Below are positions 1 to 8,115 of a stretch of DNA of 64,000 bases, piece by piece. The number at the start of each line of letters is the position of its first letter. The first letter of the stretch is position 1. The DNA is from Roseovarius lutimaris (GTDB lineage: Bacteria; Pseudomonadota; Alphaproteobacteria; Rhodobacterales; Rhodobacteraceae). Below the pieces are notes generated by a model. That model saw nothing but the letters and a program-made list of their open reading frames with translations. It searched no databases and had not been told where the DNA came from. The DNA lies in the NCBI RefSeq assembly GCF_900115165.1, contig NZ_FOVP01000018.1, positions 57,905 to 121,904 of the forward strand. Direction: 5' to 3'. Both the position numbers and the translations under genes were made by a program.

Positions 1-347
1 GTGGTCAGTTCCGATTGGCGCTGCCGCAACAGGGCTTCGGCCTGGAGTTTCTGCTGCTGCGCCTGAAGAACGCTTGCCTGTGCCTGACGCAACTCTGCCT
101 CAAGATCAGCGGTATCCATCTTGGCAATCAGTTGCCCTTTTTCGACCCAATCCCCTTCGGCAACGAGAACCTCGGCCACGCGACCGGCCAATTTGGTCGC
201 AACGGAAATCCGTTCCGCCTCGATTCGCCCGTTGGAGCGGCTGATGCCAGCCGGAAGGTTCGAGCCCTGCGATATCTGCCACCACGCAGCACCGGCAATA
301 CCGGCCGCAATCAACAGCACGGCCACGGCCATTGTGCTTTTTTTCAT
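1..347 (-). CDS. HlyD-family periplasmic adaptor, N-terminal part (runs off left edge)
   Basis: The minus-strand frame opens with ATG at 347 and stays open to the window edge, giving about 115 residues. It begins MKKSTMAVAVLLIAAG, a short basic start followed by one hydrophobic segment, typical of an inner-membrane anchor. Next comes a biotinyl-lipoyl-like stretch (GRIEAERISVATKLAGRV, then EGDWVEKGQLIAKMD) and the start of a Gln/Ala-rich coiled coil. This order is that of membrane-fusion adaptors of the HlyD/YbhG/EmrA type, which link an inner-membrane pump to an outer-membrane channel. The pump partner is off the window. The gene is divergent from phaC and shares its upstream region, including the Fnr-type box at 447-460. 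The exact subfamily cannot be fixed from this part. Confidence 0.85.
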   Translation of the reverse strand, partial: MKKSTMAVAVLLIAAGIAGAAWWQISQGSNLPAGISRSNGRIEAERISVATKLAGRVAEVLVAEGDWVEKGQLIAKMDTADLEAELRQAQASVLQAQQQKLQAEALLRQRQSELT

Positions 348-446
348 GATCTCGATCCTATTCATTGGGCAAACACGGAAAAACAGGCGCGTTTTCGCTC
401 GCTTTTTATCGTTTACGTTAGTTAGTCGTCGCGGACAGCGCATACA

Positions 447-460
447 TTGACGCAGATCAA
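447..460. promoter_or_regulatory. Fnr/FixK-type operator upstream of phaC
   Basis: The sequence TTGAC-GCAG-ATCAA matches the Fnr/Anr/FixK consensus TTGAT-N4-ATCAA at nine of ten arm positions. Its centre is about 72 nt before the phaC ATG and about 106 nt before the divergent HlyD-type ATG. With activation from about -41, the phaC leader would be roughly 30 nt. Five similar sites occur in this window at comparable positions. Confidence 0.75.
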
Positions 461-525
461 TCACGGATGACTTGCAGTTAGATATCACTCACTCAAGTTT
501 TCATTGAACAAGAAAGGTTTGGGCA

Positions 526-2367
526 ATGGCGCGCGTTACATCACTTCACAACAAAAGGCCCTCCGCTGAAAAAAAAGCCAAAGTCGCCCCTAAAAGCGGC
601 AAGTTGGCATTGGCCCCCGCCCTGCGGCCCGAGCCTTTGGCACACACGCATGCGACCATGGAGCAGGCTTTGGACAAGGGGCTGAAGGCCGCGCAGGCGC
701 GCTTTACCGGCGGGTTGTCTCCGATTGCCCTTGCCGCGGCCTATTCGGATTGGGCGTTGCATCTGTCGTCGGCCCCCGGCAAGCAGTTGCAACTTGTGGA
801 AAAAGCCGTCAAGAAAACATCGCGTTTAGCCAATTATGCGGGGATGTGTGCCAGCAATCGCGATACGACCGAAACCTGCATAACGCCACTGCCCCAAGAC
901 AAGCGGTTCACCGGGGAAGCCTGGCAAAAGTGGCCCTTCAACGTCATGTCGCAGGCGTTTCTTCTCAATCAGCAATGGTGGCACAACGCGACCACCGGGG
1001 TGGAAGGCGTTACCGAACAGCATGAGAATGTTGTAGAATTTGCGACCCGCCAGATGTTGGATGTTTTCTCACCATCGAATTTTGCGATGACCAACCCCGA
1101 GGTGCTGTCCAAGACCTATCAACAAGGTGGCATGAACCTGCTGCGCGGCTGGCAGAACTTTCTGGAGGATGCCGCGCGCGTAAATACAGGCAAGAAACCG
1201 GTCGGGGCCGAGGCCTTCGAGGTCGGGCGCAACCTGGCGACCACTGCGGGCAAGGTTGTCTATCGCAATCACCTGATCGAGCTTATCCAATATGCGCCCA
1301 CCACCGACAAGGTCCGCCCCGAACCCATTCTGATCGTTCCGGCCTGGATCATGAAATATTACATTCTCGATTTGTCCGAGCAAAACTCACTTGTGCGCTA
1401 TCTGACATCGCAGGGGTTCACCGTTTTCATGGTGTCCTGGAAAAACCCCGACGCCGAAGACCGCGATCTGGGGATGGATGATTACCTTTCGCTCGGCATC
1501 ATGGATGCGCTCGATGCCGTCAGCGCCATCACCGAGGGGCAGAAAATTCACGCCGTGGGATACTGTCTTGGCGGCACCCTGCTTTCCATCGCGGCGGCCG
1601 CAATGGCGCGCGACAATGACAAACGCCTGCAAACTCTGACGCTGCTGGCCGCCCAGGTCGATTTTACCGAAGCGGGCGAATTGACATTGTTCATCAACGA
1701 AAGCCAGCTCACCTATCTGGAAGATATCATGTGGGACAAGGGCTATCTGGACACGACGCAGATGGCCGGCGCGTTCCAGCTTTTGCGCTCGAACGATCTG
1801 ATTTGGTCGCGGGTGATCCATGATTACCTGATGGGCGAGCGCTCTGAAATGAACGATCTCATGGCTTGGAACGCCGATGCGACGCGGATGCCTTATCGGA
1901 TGCATTCGCAATACCTGCGACAGCTGTTTCTGAAAAACGATCTCGCCGAGGGGCGCTATCATGTCGGTGATCGCCCGATTGCAATCTCTGATATCCGCGC
2001 GCCGGTGTTCATGGTCGGCACCGAACGCGACCACGTCGCGCCCTGGCATTCGGTCTATAAATTCAATCTGCTGTCTGACACGGATGTCACCTTTGTTCTG
2101 ACCAGCGGCGGGCATAATGCCGGGATCGTATCGGAGCCGGGGCACCCGCGCCGCCACTATCGGATGCAATCCAAGACCAAGGATGCGCCCTATACCGACC
2201 CGGATCGCTGGTGGACGCAATCGCAACCAACCGATGGCTCCTGGTGGCCCGCGCTTGTCGATTGGCTATCTGACAGGTCGGGCGATCCGGTGGATCCGCC
2301 GTCGCTCGGGTCAGAGGGCTATGAGCCGCTCTGCGACGCGCCCGGCACATATGTTTTTCAGGAGTGA
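526..2367 (+). CDS. phaC: class I poly(3-hydroxyalkanoate) synthase
   Basis: PhaC polymerises (R)-3-hydroxyacyl-CoA into polyhydroxyalkanoate on the surface of storage granules. The 613-residue protein has the usual class I length. The N-terminal PhaC domain covers about residues 60-290 and the alpha/beta-hydrolase domain follows. The lipase-like box is GYCLGG with nucleophile Cys347. The other triad residues are Asp502 (GTERDHV) and His530 (GGHNAG), spaced as in characterised synthases. The ATG at 526 is preceded by AAGAAAGG at 511-518. An Fnr-type box lies at 447-460. The gene ends 3 nt before the fabI start, so the two are probably co-transcribed. A second, broken phaC lies at 53.4-54.6 kb. 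The N-terminal 50 residues are Lys/Ala-rich and look unstructured. Confidence 0.97.
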   Translation: MARVTSLHNKRPSAEKKAKVAPKSGKLALAPALRPEPLAHTHATMEQALDKGLKAAQARFTGGLSPIALAAAYSDWALHLSSAPGKQLQLVEKAVKKTSRLANYAGMCASNRDTTETCITPLPQDKRFTGEAWQKWPFNVMSQAFLLNQQWWHNATTGVEGVTEQHENVVEFATRQMLDVFSPSNFAMTNPEVLSKTYQQGGMNLLRGWQNFLEDAARVNTGKKPVGAEAFEVGRNLATTAGKVVYRNHLIELIQYAPTTDKVRPEPILIVPAWIMKYYILDLSEQNSLVRYLTSQGFTVFMVSWKNPDAEDRDLGMDDYLSLGIMDALDAVSAITEGQKIHAVGYCLGGTLLSIAAAAMARDNDKRLQTLTLLAAQVDFTEAGELTLFINESQLTYLEDIMWDKGYLDTTQMAGAFQLLRSNDLIWSRVIHDYLMGERSEMNDLMAWNADATRMPYRMHSQYLRQLFLKNDLAEGRYHVGDRPIAISDIRAPVFMVGTERDHVAPWHSVYKFNLLSDTDVTFVLTSGGHNAGIVSEPGHPRRHYRMQSKTKDAPYTDPDRWWTQSQPTDGSWWPALVDWLSDRSGDPVDPPSLGSEGYEPLCDAPGTYVFQE

Positions 2368-2370
2368 GCG

Positions 2371-3144
2371 GTGATGCTGGAAACCCTGCTCAGCGGCAAA
2401 CGCGGGCTCATCGTCGGGATCGCGAACGAGCATTCCATCGCCGCAGGCTGTGCCATGGCGCTACGTGCGGCTGGCGCAGAGCTTGCTGTGACCTATGCCA
2501 ATGAAAAATCCAAACCCTACATTTCCCCGGTGGTGGCTAAGCTGGAGGCCCCCTTGTTTCTTCCTCTGGATGTCGAGGTTGACGGGCAGATGGAGGCCGT
2601 TTTTGACGCGATCAGATCGCAATGGGGGCAGCTCGACTTTGTGCTGCACTCGATCGCCTATTGTCCGAAAGACGACCTGCATGGGCCGGTGAGTGCATGT
2701 TCCAAGGAAGGCTTCGCGCAGGCGATGGATATCTCGGTGCATTCGTTGATCCGCATGACCCGGCTGGCCGTGCCCTTGATGAAAAACGGCGGCAGCATCC
2801 TGACGATGAGTTATTATGGCGCCGAGAAGGTGGTCGATCATTACAACATCATGGGGCCGGTCAAATCGGCGCTTGAGGGCACTGTGCGTTACCTCGCCGC
2901 AGAGCTTGGGCCGAGGCAAATCCGCGTCAACGCGATCTCGCCCGGCCCCCTGCAAACGCGCGCCGGGTCGGGAATCGACCACTTTGACGAATTGATCGAC
3001 GCGGCGCAAAAACGTGCGCCAGAGCAAAGCCTCGTCAGTATCGAGGATGTGGGCCACATGGCTGTCGGGCTGGTCAGCAACCTGTCGTGCAAGGTGACCG
3101 GCAATATCGCCTATGTCGACGGCGGGTATCACGTGCGCGCCTGA
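2371..3144 (+). CDS. fabI: enoyl-[acyl-carrier-protein] reductase (NADH), FabI type
   Basis: This SDR-fold protein of 257 residues matches FabI, which reduces trans-2-enoyl-ACP in the last step of each fatty-acid elongation cycle. The nucleotide loop is GIANEHSIAAG. The FabI-type catalytic pair is spaced Tyr-x6-Lys in YNIMGPVK (Tyr158/Lys165 counting from the GTG). The conserved ISPGPLQTRA loop and the terminal YVDGGYH are present. GTG at 2371 and ATG at 2374 are both possible. AGGAG at 2360-2364 lies 6 and 9 nt upstream, and ATG is slightly better placed. Its place between phaC and maoC/pta is unusual for a housekeeping FabI. It may be a paralogue serving the storage-polymer or fermentation operon; that role is inferred from neighbours only. 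Confidence 0.93.
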   Translation: MMLETLLSGKRGLIVGIANEHSIAAGCAMALRAAGAELAVTYANEKSKPYISPVVAKLEAPLFLPLDVEVDGQMEAVFDAIRSQWGQLDFVLHSIAYCPKDDLHGPVSACSKEGFAQAMDISVHSLIRMTRLAVPLMKNGGSILTMSYYGAEKVVDHYNIMGPVKSALEGTVRYLAAELGPRQIRVNAISPGPLQTRAGSGIDHFDELIDAAQKRAPEQSLVSIEDVGHMAVGLVSNLSCKVTGNIAYVDGGYHVRA

Positions 3145-3186
3145 CGTCGCACGCCCAATTCACAAACACTGCGAAAGGAACACAAT

Positions 3187-3459
3187 ATGTCCAAGAAACC
3201 TATCCACTGGAATCCCGACCTTAGCTATCCCACCGGCAAAGGCGCCACCGAACAGCGCTTTACCGCGACGGTCGATGGCGATGAGTTGGAGATCGACACC
3301 CACCCCTGGGGCGAGGCCGATCTCAAGATCAACGGCAAAGCCGAAGCCCATGTCGAAGGCAAACCATCCGATGGCGATGCGTTTCGTGAGATCGAGGATA
3401 TTGCCGAAGACATCGAAGACCATAAAACCAGGGACGGTCAATCACCGTCCGCCATCTAA
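3187..3459 (+). CDS. small acidic protein of unknown function
   Basis: This 90-residue protein starts at ATG 3187 with GAAAGGAA eleven nt upstream. It is rich in Asp and Glu, especially in the C-terminal third (REIEDIAEDIEDHK), and has no signal peptide, membrane segment or cysteine. The middle looks like a short beta-strand repeat (FTATVDGDELEID, then ADLKINGKAEAHV). It lies 42 nt after fabI and 27 nt before the MaoC-Pta gene in the same direction, so it is probably part of the phaC-ackA operon. I do not recognise the family. A small phasin-like or accessory role is possible from position alone, but it lacks the amphipathic helices expected of a phasin. Confidence 0.8.
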   Translation: MSKKPIHWNPDLSYPTGKGATEQRFTATVDGDELEIDTHPWGEADLKINGKAEAHVEGKPSDGDAFREIEDIAEDIEDHKTRDGQSPSAI

Positions 3460-3486
3460 GCCGATATCGGCAAAAGGCCCCCTGCC

Positions 3487-4884
3487 ATGCAATTCATTGA
3501 AAACAAGACCTTCGACGAACTCAAAATCGGCGACAGCGCAGAGCTTACCCGCACGCTGAAACCCGAGGACATCGAGTTGTTCGCGGTCATGTCGGGCGAT
3601 GTGAACCCGGCCCATGTCGATGCCGAATACGCCAGTTCGGATATGTTTCACAAAGTCATCGCCCATGGCATGTGGGGCGGCGCGCTGATTTCCGCCGTTC
3701 TCGGGACCGAGCTTCCGGGGCCGGGCACCATCTATCTGAATCAGAACTTCAGCTTTCGACGCCCCGTTGGCCTTGGCGATACGGTCACCATTCGGGTGAC
3801 TGTCGCGCAAAAGAGCGCCGAGCACCATCATGTGACTCTCGATTGTGTCTGTACCAATCAAAACGGTGAGACCGTGATCGAAGGTCAGGCAGAGGTGATC
3901 GCGCCGACAGAAAAGGTGCGCCGGCCTCGTGTCGCCCTGCCCGAGGTGCATCTTCATGAGCGCGGCGCCCGCTTCAATGATCTGATCGCGGCAACATCCT
4001 CGCTTGCGCCGGTGCGCACGGCTGTGGTTCACCCCTGCGATGCGCTGTCGCTCGAAGGCGCGTTGGAGGCGGGCGCGAAGGGCATGATCGTGCCCGTGCT
4101 GGTCGGCCCCAAGGCCAGAATTGAGGCCGCGGCCGCCGAAATCGGGCGCGATCTGAGCGGCATTGAAATCGTCGATGCGCCCCACAGTCATGCCGCCGCG
4201 GAAACCGCCGTTGCCTTAGCGCGCGCGGGCAAGGTTCATATGTTGATGAAGGGCAAGATTCACACCGATGAATTGCTGGAACCCGTCGTCAACAAGGACA
4301 CCGGCCTGCGCACCGAACGCCGGATGAGCCATGTTTTCGTGCTCGATGTTCCAAGCTATCCCAAACCGCTGTTGATCAGCGATGCCGCGATCAACATCTT
4401 TCCCGATCTTCAGACCAAAGGCGACATCGTGCAGAACGCCATTGACCTGGCCCTCGCCCTTGGCATCGACCTGCCACGTGTCGCGGTGCTATCGGCGGTC
4501 GAAACCGTGACGCCAAGCATCCCCTCGACACTCGATGCGGCGGGCCTGTGCAAGATGGCGGAGCGTGGTCAGATCACCGGCGGTTTGATTGACGGGCCGC
4601 TGGCCTTTGACAACGCCGTGTCCGCATCCGCCGCTGACGCCAAGGGCATTCAGTCGCAGGTCGCCGGTCAGGCAGATATCCTGATCGTTCCCGATCTTGA
4701 GGCCGGAAACATGGTGGCCAAGCAACTCATCTATCTGGCCGGGGCAGATGCGGCCGGCCTCGTGCTTGGCGCCCGCATCCCGATCGTGCTGACCAGCCGG
4801 GCGGATGGCGTCATGTCGCGCCTCGCCTCGGCGGCGATGGCGCAGCTGTTCGTACATCACCGCGCTGCCGGGGGTCTGTCATGA
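3487..4884 (+). CDS. bifunctional enoyl-CoA hydratase (MaoC) / phosphate acetyl(butyryl)transferase
   Basis: The protein has 465 residues and two domains. Residues about 1-140 form a MaoC-like hot-dog domain with the R-hydratase motif GDVNPAHVD (Asp38, His43), which hydrates trans-2-enoyl-CoA to (R)-3-hydroxyacyl-CoA, the PhaC substrate. Residues about 150-465 are a PTA/PTB domain exchanging the acyl group between CoA and phosphate. Conserved stretches include KGKIHTDELL and ISDAAINIFPDL. This fusion is known in Proteobacteria. Its stop overlaps the ackA start by 4 nt, so acyl-phosphate can pass directly to the kinase for ATP. Together with phaC this links polymer metabolism to substrate-level phosphorylation. 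Whether the second half prefers acetyl or butyryl groups cannot be read here. Confidence 0.93.
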   Translation: MQFIENKTFDELKIGDSAELTRTLKPEDIELFAVMSGDVNPAHVDAEYASSDMFHKVIAHGMWGGALISAVLGTELPGPGTIYLNQNFSFRRPVGLGDTVTIRVTVAQKSAEHHHVTLDCVCTNQNGETVIEGQAEVIAPTEKVRRPRVALPEVHLHERGARFNDLIAATSSLAPVRTAVVHPCDALSLEGALEAGAKGMIVPVLVGPKARIEAAAAEIGRDLSGIEIVDAPHSHAAAETAVALARAGKVHMLMKGKIHTDELLEPVVNKDTGLRTERRMSHVFVLDVPSYPKPLLISDAAINIFPDLQTKGDIVQNAIDLALALGIDLPRVAVLSAVETVTPSIPSTLDAAGLCKMAERGQITGGLIDGPLAFDNAVSASAADAKGIQSQVAGQADILIVPDLEAGNMVAKQLIYLAGADAAGLVLGARIPIVLTSRADGVMSRLASAAMAQLFVHHRAAGGLS

Positions 4885-6080
4885 GGAGGGTGTTCCTGAC
4901 CCTGAATGCCGGGTCCTCCAGCCTTAAGTTTGCGGTATTTGACAGCGATAACTCGTCGACAACGCCGTTGACCAAAGGCACTATTGCGGGGATCGGCGGA
5001 ACGCCGGTTTTTTCGGCACGTGACACTGCTGGCGGTGCTCTTGACGCGGGCGCCATGACCGCGCTTGACGTGGCCTCTGACCATGAGACGGTGATTGCGC
5101 TCTTGCTGCCCTGGCTGGCAAACCATTTCGGGGGCCTGCCGCTTCTGGCGGTCGGGCACCGGGTTGTGCATGGTGGCCAACACTATCGCGATCCGACACT
5201 GATTTCCCCCTCGGTTCTGCAATACCTTGAAGCACTGGTTCCGCTGGCCCCGCTGCATCAACCCCACAATATCGCGGCAATCCGCGCCGTCGCGAAATGG
5301 CGACCCGACATTCCCCAGATCGCCTGTTTCGACACCGGCTTTCACCGCAGCCAGAACCATCTGGCCCAGCTGTTCGCCCTGCCCCGCGATCTGACGGATG
5401 AGGGGGTGATCCGCTACGGGTTTCACGGGCTGTCCTATGACTATATCGCCAGCATCCTGCCGAACCATCTTGGCGACCGCGCCTCGGGCCGGGTGATCGT
5501 GGCGCATCTTGGCAACGGCTCAAGCATGTGCGCCATGAAGGATCGCAAAAGCGTGGCAACCACCATGGGGTTCACCGCCCTCGACGGGTTGATGATGGGG
5601 CGCCGCTGCGGGGCGCTTGACCCCGGTGTCGTGCTCTACCTGATGCAGGCCAAGGGCATGGCCGCGCCCGACATCGAAACCCTGCTCTACAAGCACTCCG
5701 GTCTTCTGGGGGTGTCGGGCATGACCAACGACATGCAGGTCTTGCAAGACAGCGACAACCCGCACGCCCAGGAGGCCATCGCGCTGTTCTGTTACCGGGC
5801 CGCCAGTAGCCTCGCCGGGTTGTTGCCCGCTATCGGAGGGCTGGACGCCCTGGTCTTCACCGCCGGTATCGGTGAGAACTCCGCGCCGATCCGAAAAGCA
5901 ATCTGCGATCATCTCGGCTGGTTGGGCATCACGTTGGACGATGCGGCAAACGACAGGAACGCCACCCGCATCAGCGCGGCCCACTCACAGGTCGGGGTCT
6001 TCGCCTTGCCGACAAACGAGGAAACCGTTGTTGCCGACGCCTGTCGGGGTCTTCTGACCCGAGCGGGGAAGCCGGAATAA
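4881..6080 (+). CDS. ackA: acetate kinase
   Basis: AckA converts acetyl phosphate and ADP to acetate and ATP. The 399-residue length is normal. Family motifs appear in order: LTLNAGSSSLKF near the N-terminus, VVHGG (about residue 95), RYGFHGLSYDYI (about 178), AHLGNGSSMCA (about 209), GRRCGALDPG (about 239) and FTAGIGENS (about 328). The ATG at 4881 overlaps the stop of the MaoC-Pta gene (ATGA), indicating translational coupling. It is the last gene of the operon. A GC-rich inverted repeat without a T-run lies just after it (6096-6115). Under low oxygen this pair would give fermentative ATP. Propionate/butyrate kinase activity is an alternative given the PTB-like partner. Confidence 0.96.
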   Translation: MRRVFLTLNAGSSSLKFAVFDSDNSSTTPLTKGTIAGIGGTPVFSARDTAGGALDAGAMTALDVASDHETVIALLLPWLANHFGGLPLLAVGHRVVHGGQHYRDPTLISPSVLQYLEALVPLAPLHQPHNIAAIRAVAKWRPDIPQIACFDTGFHRSQNHLAQLFALPRDLTDEGVIRYGFHGLSYDYIASILPNHLGDRASGRVIVAHLGNGSSMCAMKDRKSVATTMGFTALDGLMMGRRCGALDPGVVLYLMQAKGMAAPDIETLLYKHSGLLGVSGMTNDMQVLQDSDNPHAQEAIALFCYRAASSLAGLLPAIGGLDALVFTAGIGENSAPIRKAICDHLGWLGITLDDAANDRNATRISAAHSQVGVFALPTNEETVVADACRGLLTRAGKPE

Positions 6081-6134
6081 TCCGACAGGATATGAGCAAA
6101 CGGGCGCCCCGTTGCGGGCAGCTATTGGATGGTT

Positions 6135-6266
6135 TTACTTTGTTGCCGTGTGCAGCGTTTGCTCTGTTCGCTCAAAGGCCTCTGCATCACCATAATCCGT
6201 GAACTCCGGGTAATATGCGTGCACGTCTTGGCCGGTTTTCGCAAACCTTTCGCAAATATGTACCCG
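6135..6266 (-). pseudogene. possible C-terminal gene remnant, family unknown
   Basis: Between ackA and hdeD a minus-strand frame of 43 codons is open from just after a TGA to a TAA at 6135-6137. Its translation (ending FTDYGDAEAFERTEQTLH and five more residues) has amino-acid use like a real protein: acidic and aromatic residues and no low-complexity runs. It has no start codon near its upstream end. It looks like the tail of a gene whose front is lost. Chance coding is possible over so short a length. Confidence 0.3.
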
Positions 6267-6277
6267 TCACAGGGCGC

Positions 6278-6844
6278 CTAGACGCCCGGACGAAGAGACC
6301 GCGCGATCAACACCAAAGCCGTGCCCGTGCTGACAAAATCAACCCCAACAAATAGACCCAAAATTATGGCCGATGCGTCTGGCAGGGCAAAAAGGATAAA
6401 GCACCCCAAAGCCCCGCTTACGATTGCCGACAATACGCCCCAGCCCCATCCCGGCGCCGGGCGAGCCCAAAAGGCAAAGGCAAGCTGCGCAATCGCAGTC
6501 ATCACGAGAACCACAGCGATGATGAGGGTCAACGCAACAAGCCCCTGTAGCGGGAAAGCGAGCATTAACAAGCCAATAACACAGGTAATCAGACCTGCGG
6601 CCAATTCCCAAACGAACAGTCCCGTCTTGCGCAGAGAAAATGCGCCAACGACTGTCACCAAGCCGCTAACGGCAAGAAGCCAGCCAATCAGAACCTCTAT
6701 GACCAGAGAACCAAAAAACGGCATAATCAACGCTGCAACCCCCAACACGATCATCACGACCCCGGCCCCGAACATCCCCTTACGCAACTTCGTCAGGATT
6801 GTTGGTGGATCAATGTCAAAGAATACTTCCGGCGTCGGTGTCAT
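6278..6844 (-). CDS. hdeD: HdeD-family (DUF308) membrane protein
   Basis: The 188-residue protein has six hydrophobic segments separated by short loops, the arrangement of HdeD/DUF308 inner-membrane proteins linked to acid resistance and general stress. Internal repeats of two-helix units with small residues are visible (VLGVAALIMPFFG, then CVIGLLMLAFPLQG, then LGCFILFALPDAS). The C-terminus carries an Arg-Ser-Leu-Arg cytoplasmic tail. It lies 67 nt downstream of the ferritin-like gene in the same direction. It is probably the last gene of the group that begins at 8025 and is headed by an Fnr-type box. The exact biochemical role of the family is not established. Confidence 0.85.
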   Translation of the reverse strand: MTPTPEVFFDIDPPTILTKLRKGMFGAGVVMIVLGVAALIMPFFGSLVIEVLIGWLLAVSGLVTVVGAFSLRKTGLFVWELAAGLITCVIGLLMLAFPLQGLVALTLIIAVVLVMTAIAQLAFAFWARPAPGWGWGVLSAIVSGALGCFILFALPDASAIILGLFVGVDFVSTGTALVLIARSLRPGV

Positions 6845-6911
6845 GAGAAATCCCTCGCGGTGTGGTCGTGCTGCGCTTACTCAGATGCGCAGCACGCGTG
6901 TTGCCACCATA

Positions 6912-7394
6912 TTAATCAGCTTCAGTCTCTTTAACCTGCATGGCGATAAATGCGGGCTCTCCCATCCGGTCCAGAAGCGTCAGTTGCAGTTTAAGCCAAG
7001 TCATATGGCCTTCTTCGTCCAAAGCCGTCTGTTCAAACAAATCGCGGGTTCCGATGTCACGGGCTTGGTCGGCTTCGCTCGCCGCAGTCGTGTAGAAGTC
7101 GAGCGAGCTCTTCTCGTCCTCCAAGTCGGCCTCGAACATCGCTTTCAAAGATTTCGCGGCAGTTGGCACCTTGGCCGATTTCAATTCCGGGCTTCCGCCC
7201 AGAAACACCATCCGGCGCGAATATGCTTCGGCATGGCCAAGTTCTTCCAACATTTCAGACCGCATTTTCACGGCAAGCTTGTCCAGCCCCCAGCTCTCGG
7301 CTGTCAGGATATGCAGCATATATTGGCTCACCGCTGCCAGCTCCATTGAAACCGCTTGCTGAAGATTTTCTAGCGTCTTGGTTGTCTGTGCCAT
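6912..7394 (-). CDS. bacterioferritin-like diiron protein
   Basis: This is a ferritin-like four-helix protein of about 160 residues. The start is taken at ATG 7394 (MAQTTKTLENLQ). An ATG 15 nt upstream (7409) would add five residues; neither has a strong ribosome site. Diiron-type ligands are visible: Glu in SMELAAVSQYMLH, the pair in LEELGHAEAY, Glu in EKSSLDFY, and ExxH in DEEGHMTW. It would oxidise and store iron or protect DNA from peroxide. Bacterioferritin is closest by pattern; Dps-like ferritin is the alternative. No haem-binding Met can be assigned. Its position between two stress genes in a probable Fnr-controlled operon fits iron handling during an oxygen shift. Confidence 0.85.
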   Translation of the reverse strand: MAQTTKTLENLQQAVSMELAAVSQYMLHILTAESWGLDKLAVKMRSEMLEELGHAEAYSRRMVFLGGSPELKSAKVPTAAKSLKAMFEADLEDEKSSLDFYTTAASEADQARDIGTRDLFEQTALDEEGHMTWLKLQLTLLDRMGEPAFIAMQVKETEAD

Positions 7395-7449
7395 CAGTTT
7401 TCCATTCATGTTTCTAAGTTTATATTTTCGGGCAGGGCGTCAGCCGATT

Positions 7450-8025
7450 TTATTCGCTCCAGCCATGCACATGCACGTCGCGCCCGGAGTGACCTTTCAG
7501 AATCTTGACCGCGAGGTCTTCCTTCTCTTTGTCCACCGTGCGAACCCAGAGCAGGATACCGCCCTGGCGGATTTGATCGGCGTAGTAGTCCTTGTGGTGC
7601 TTGTCCACACGACGCGCAAGCAAGGCGCCGATGACTGCGGTTGGCCCGCCACCGATTGCGATAGCGGCGATCGAGGCGGCCAAAGTACTGACGGGTGTCA
7701 GCATGGCCGCCATCGCGATAACCGACCCGAGGAAAAAGAACCCACCCGCAATCGCCCCTTCAAGTTCGCCCATTGCCTCTTCCGAGATGAATGCGGCGCG
7801 GGGGGCATCGGGGTTGTCCTCAAGTTCGGCGGCCTGCCAAAAGGCAGAGCCAAGCTTTTCCGTCATCGCCTCCTTGCTGCCCAACAGGCTAATGTCGTAG
7901 CGGCTGAACCCCGACATACGCAGATCATAGATCGCGGCTTGCAGGGTCTCAAAGCTGTCGAATACGCCGACGGCCTCGGGGAGGTTGATATAGGTCGAAT
8001 GATGTGGCTTCGGGTCAGTGGTCAT
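7450..8025 (-). CDS. general-stress-type protein with glycine-zipper membrane segment
   Basis: The 191-residue protein starts at ATG 8025. The N-terminal part (EAVGVFDSFETLQAAIYDLR, then YDISLLG) resembles the YflT/GSP17M-type and DUF1269-like stress domain. A Gly/Ala-rich hydrophobic stretch at about residues 90-135 (GAIAGGFFFLGSVIAMAAML and AAIAIGGGPTAVIGALLA) looks like a glycine zipper. The end is a soluble segment with GGILLWVRT and HSGRDVHVHGW. Function is unknown. It is the first gene of a minus-strand trio with the ferritin and hdeD, and an Fnr-type box lies at 8080-8093, about 60 nt before its start. This suggests induction when oxygen is low. Confidence 0.8.
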   Translation of the reverse strand: MTTDPKPHHSTYINLPEAVGVFDSFETLQAAIYDLRMSGFSRYDISLLGSKEAMTEKLGSAFWQAAELEDNPDAPRAAFISEEAMGELEGAIAGGFFFLGSVIAMAAMLTPVSTLAASIAAIAIGGGPTAVIGALLARRVDKHHKDYYADQIRQGGILLWVRTVDKEKEDLAVKILKGHSGRDVHVHGWSE

Positions 8026-8079
8026 GGTCTACCTCGCATATTTTCCATGATACCTTAAGACCGCCAGTCCAATTGCGGA

Positions 8080-8093
8080 TTGACTCACATCAA
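8080..8093. promoter_or_regulatory. Fnr/FixK-type operator upstream of stress-protein operon
   Basis: TTGAC-TCAC-ATCAA matches nine of ten arm positions of TTGAT-N4-ATCAA. The site lies between the cbpM stop (8116, minus) and the start of the minus-strand stress gene at 8025, with its centre about 61 nt upstream of that ATG. This spacing is almost the same as at phaC and the M50 protease gene. Confidence 0.75.
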
Positions 8094-8115
8094 TCTACAG
8101 CCATGGCCCCCAATC

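Noticed and set aside
1387..2226. Long minus-strand reading frame inside phaC, and similar long antisense frames in other genes (for example 9442-10389, 16828-17682, 48074-49264)
   Set aside because: They lie opposite well-supported genes, have compositions typical of shadow frames in GC-rich DNA and no ribosome site or recognisable domain.
6096..6115. Terminator after ackA
   Set aside because: GCAAACGGG/CCCGTTGC can pair with one bulge, but no T-run follows and the stem is interrupted; too weak to list.
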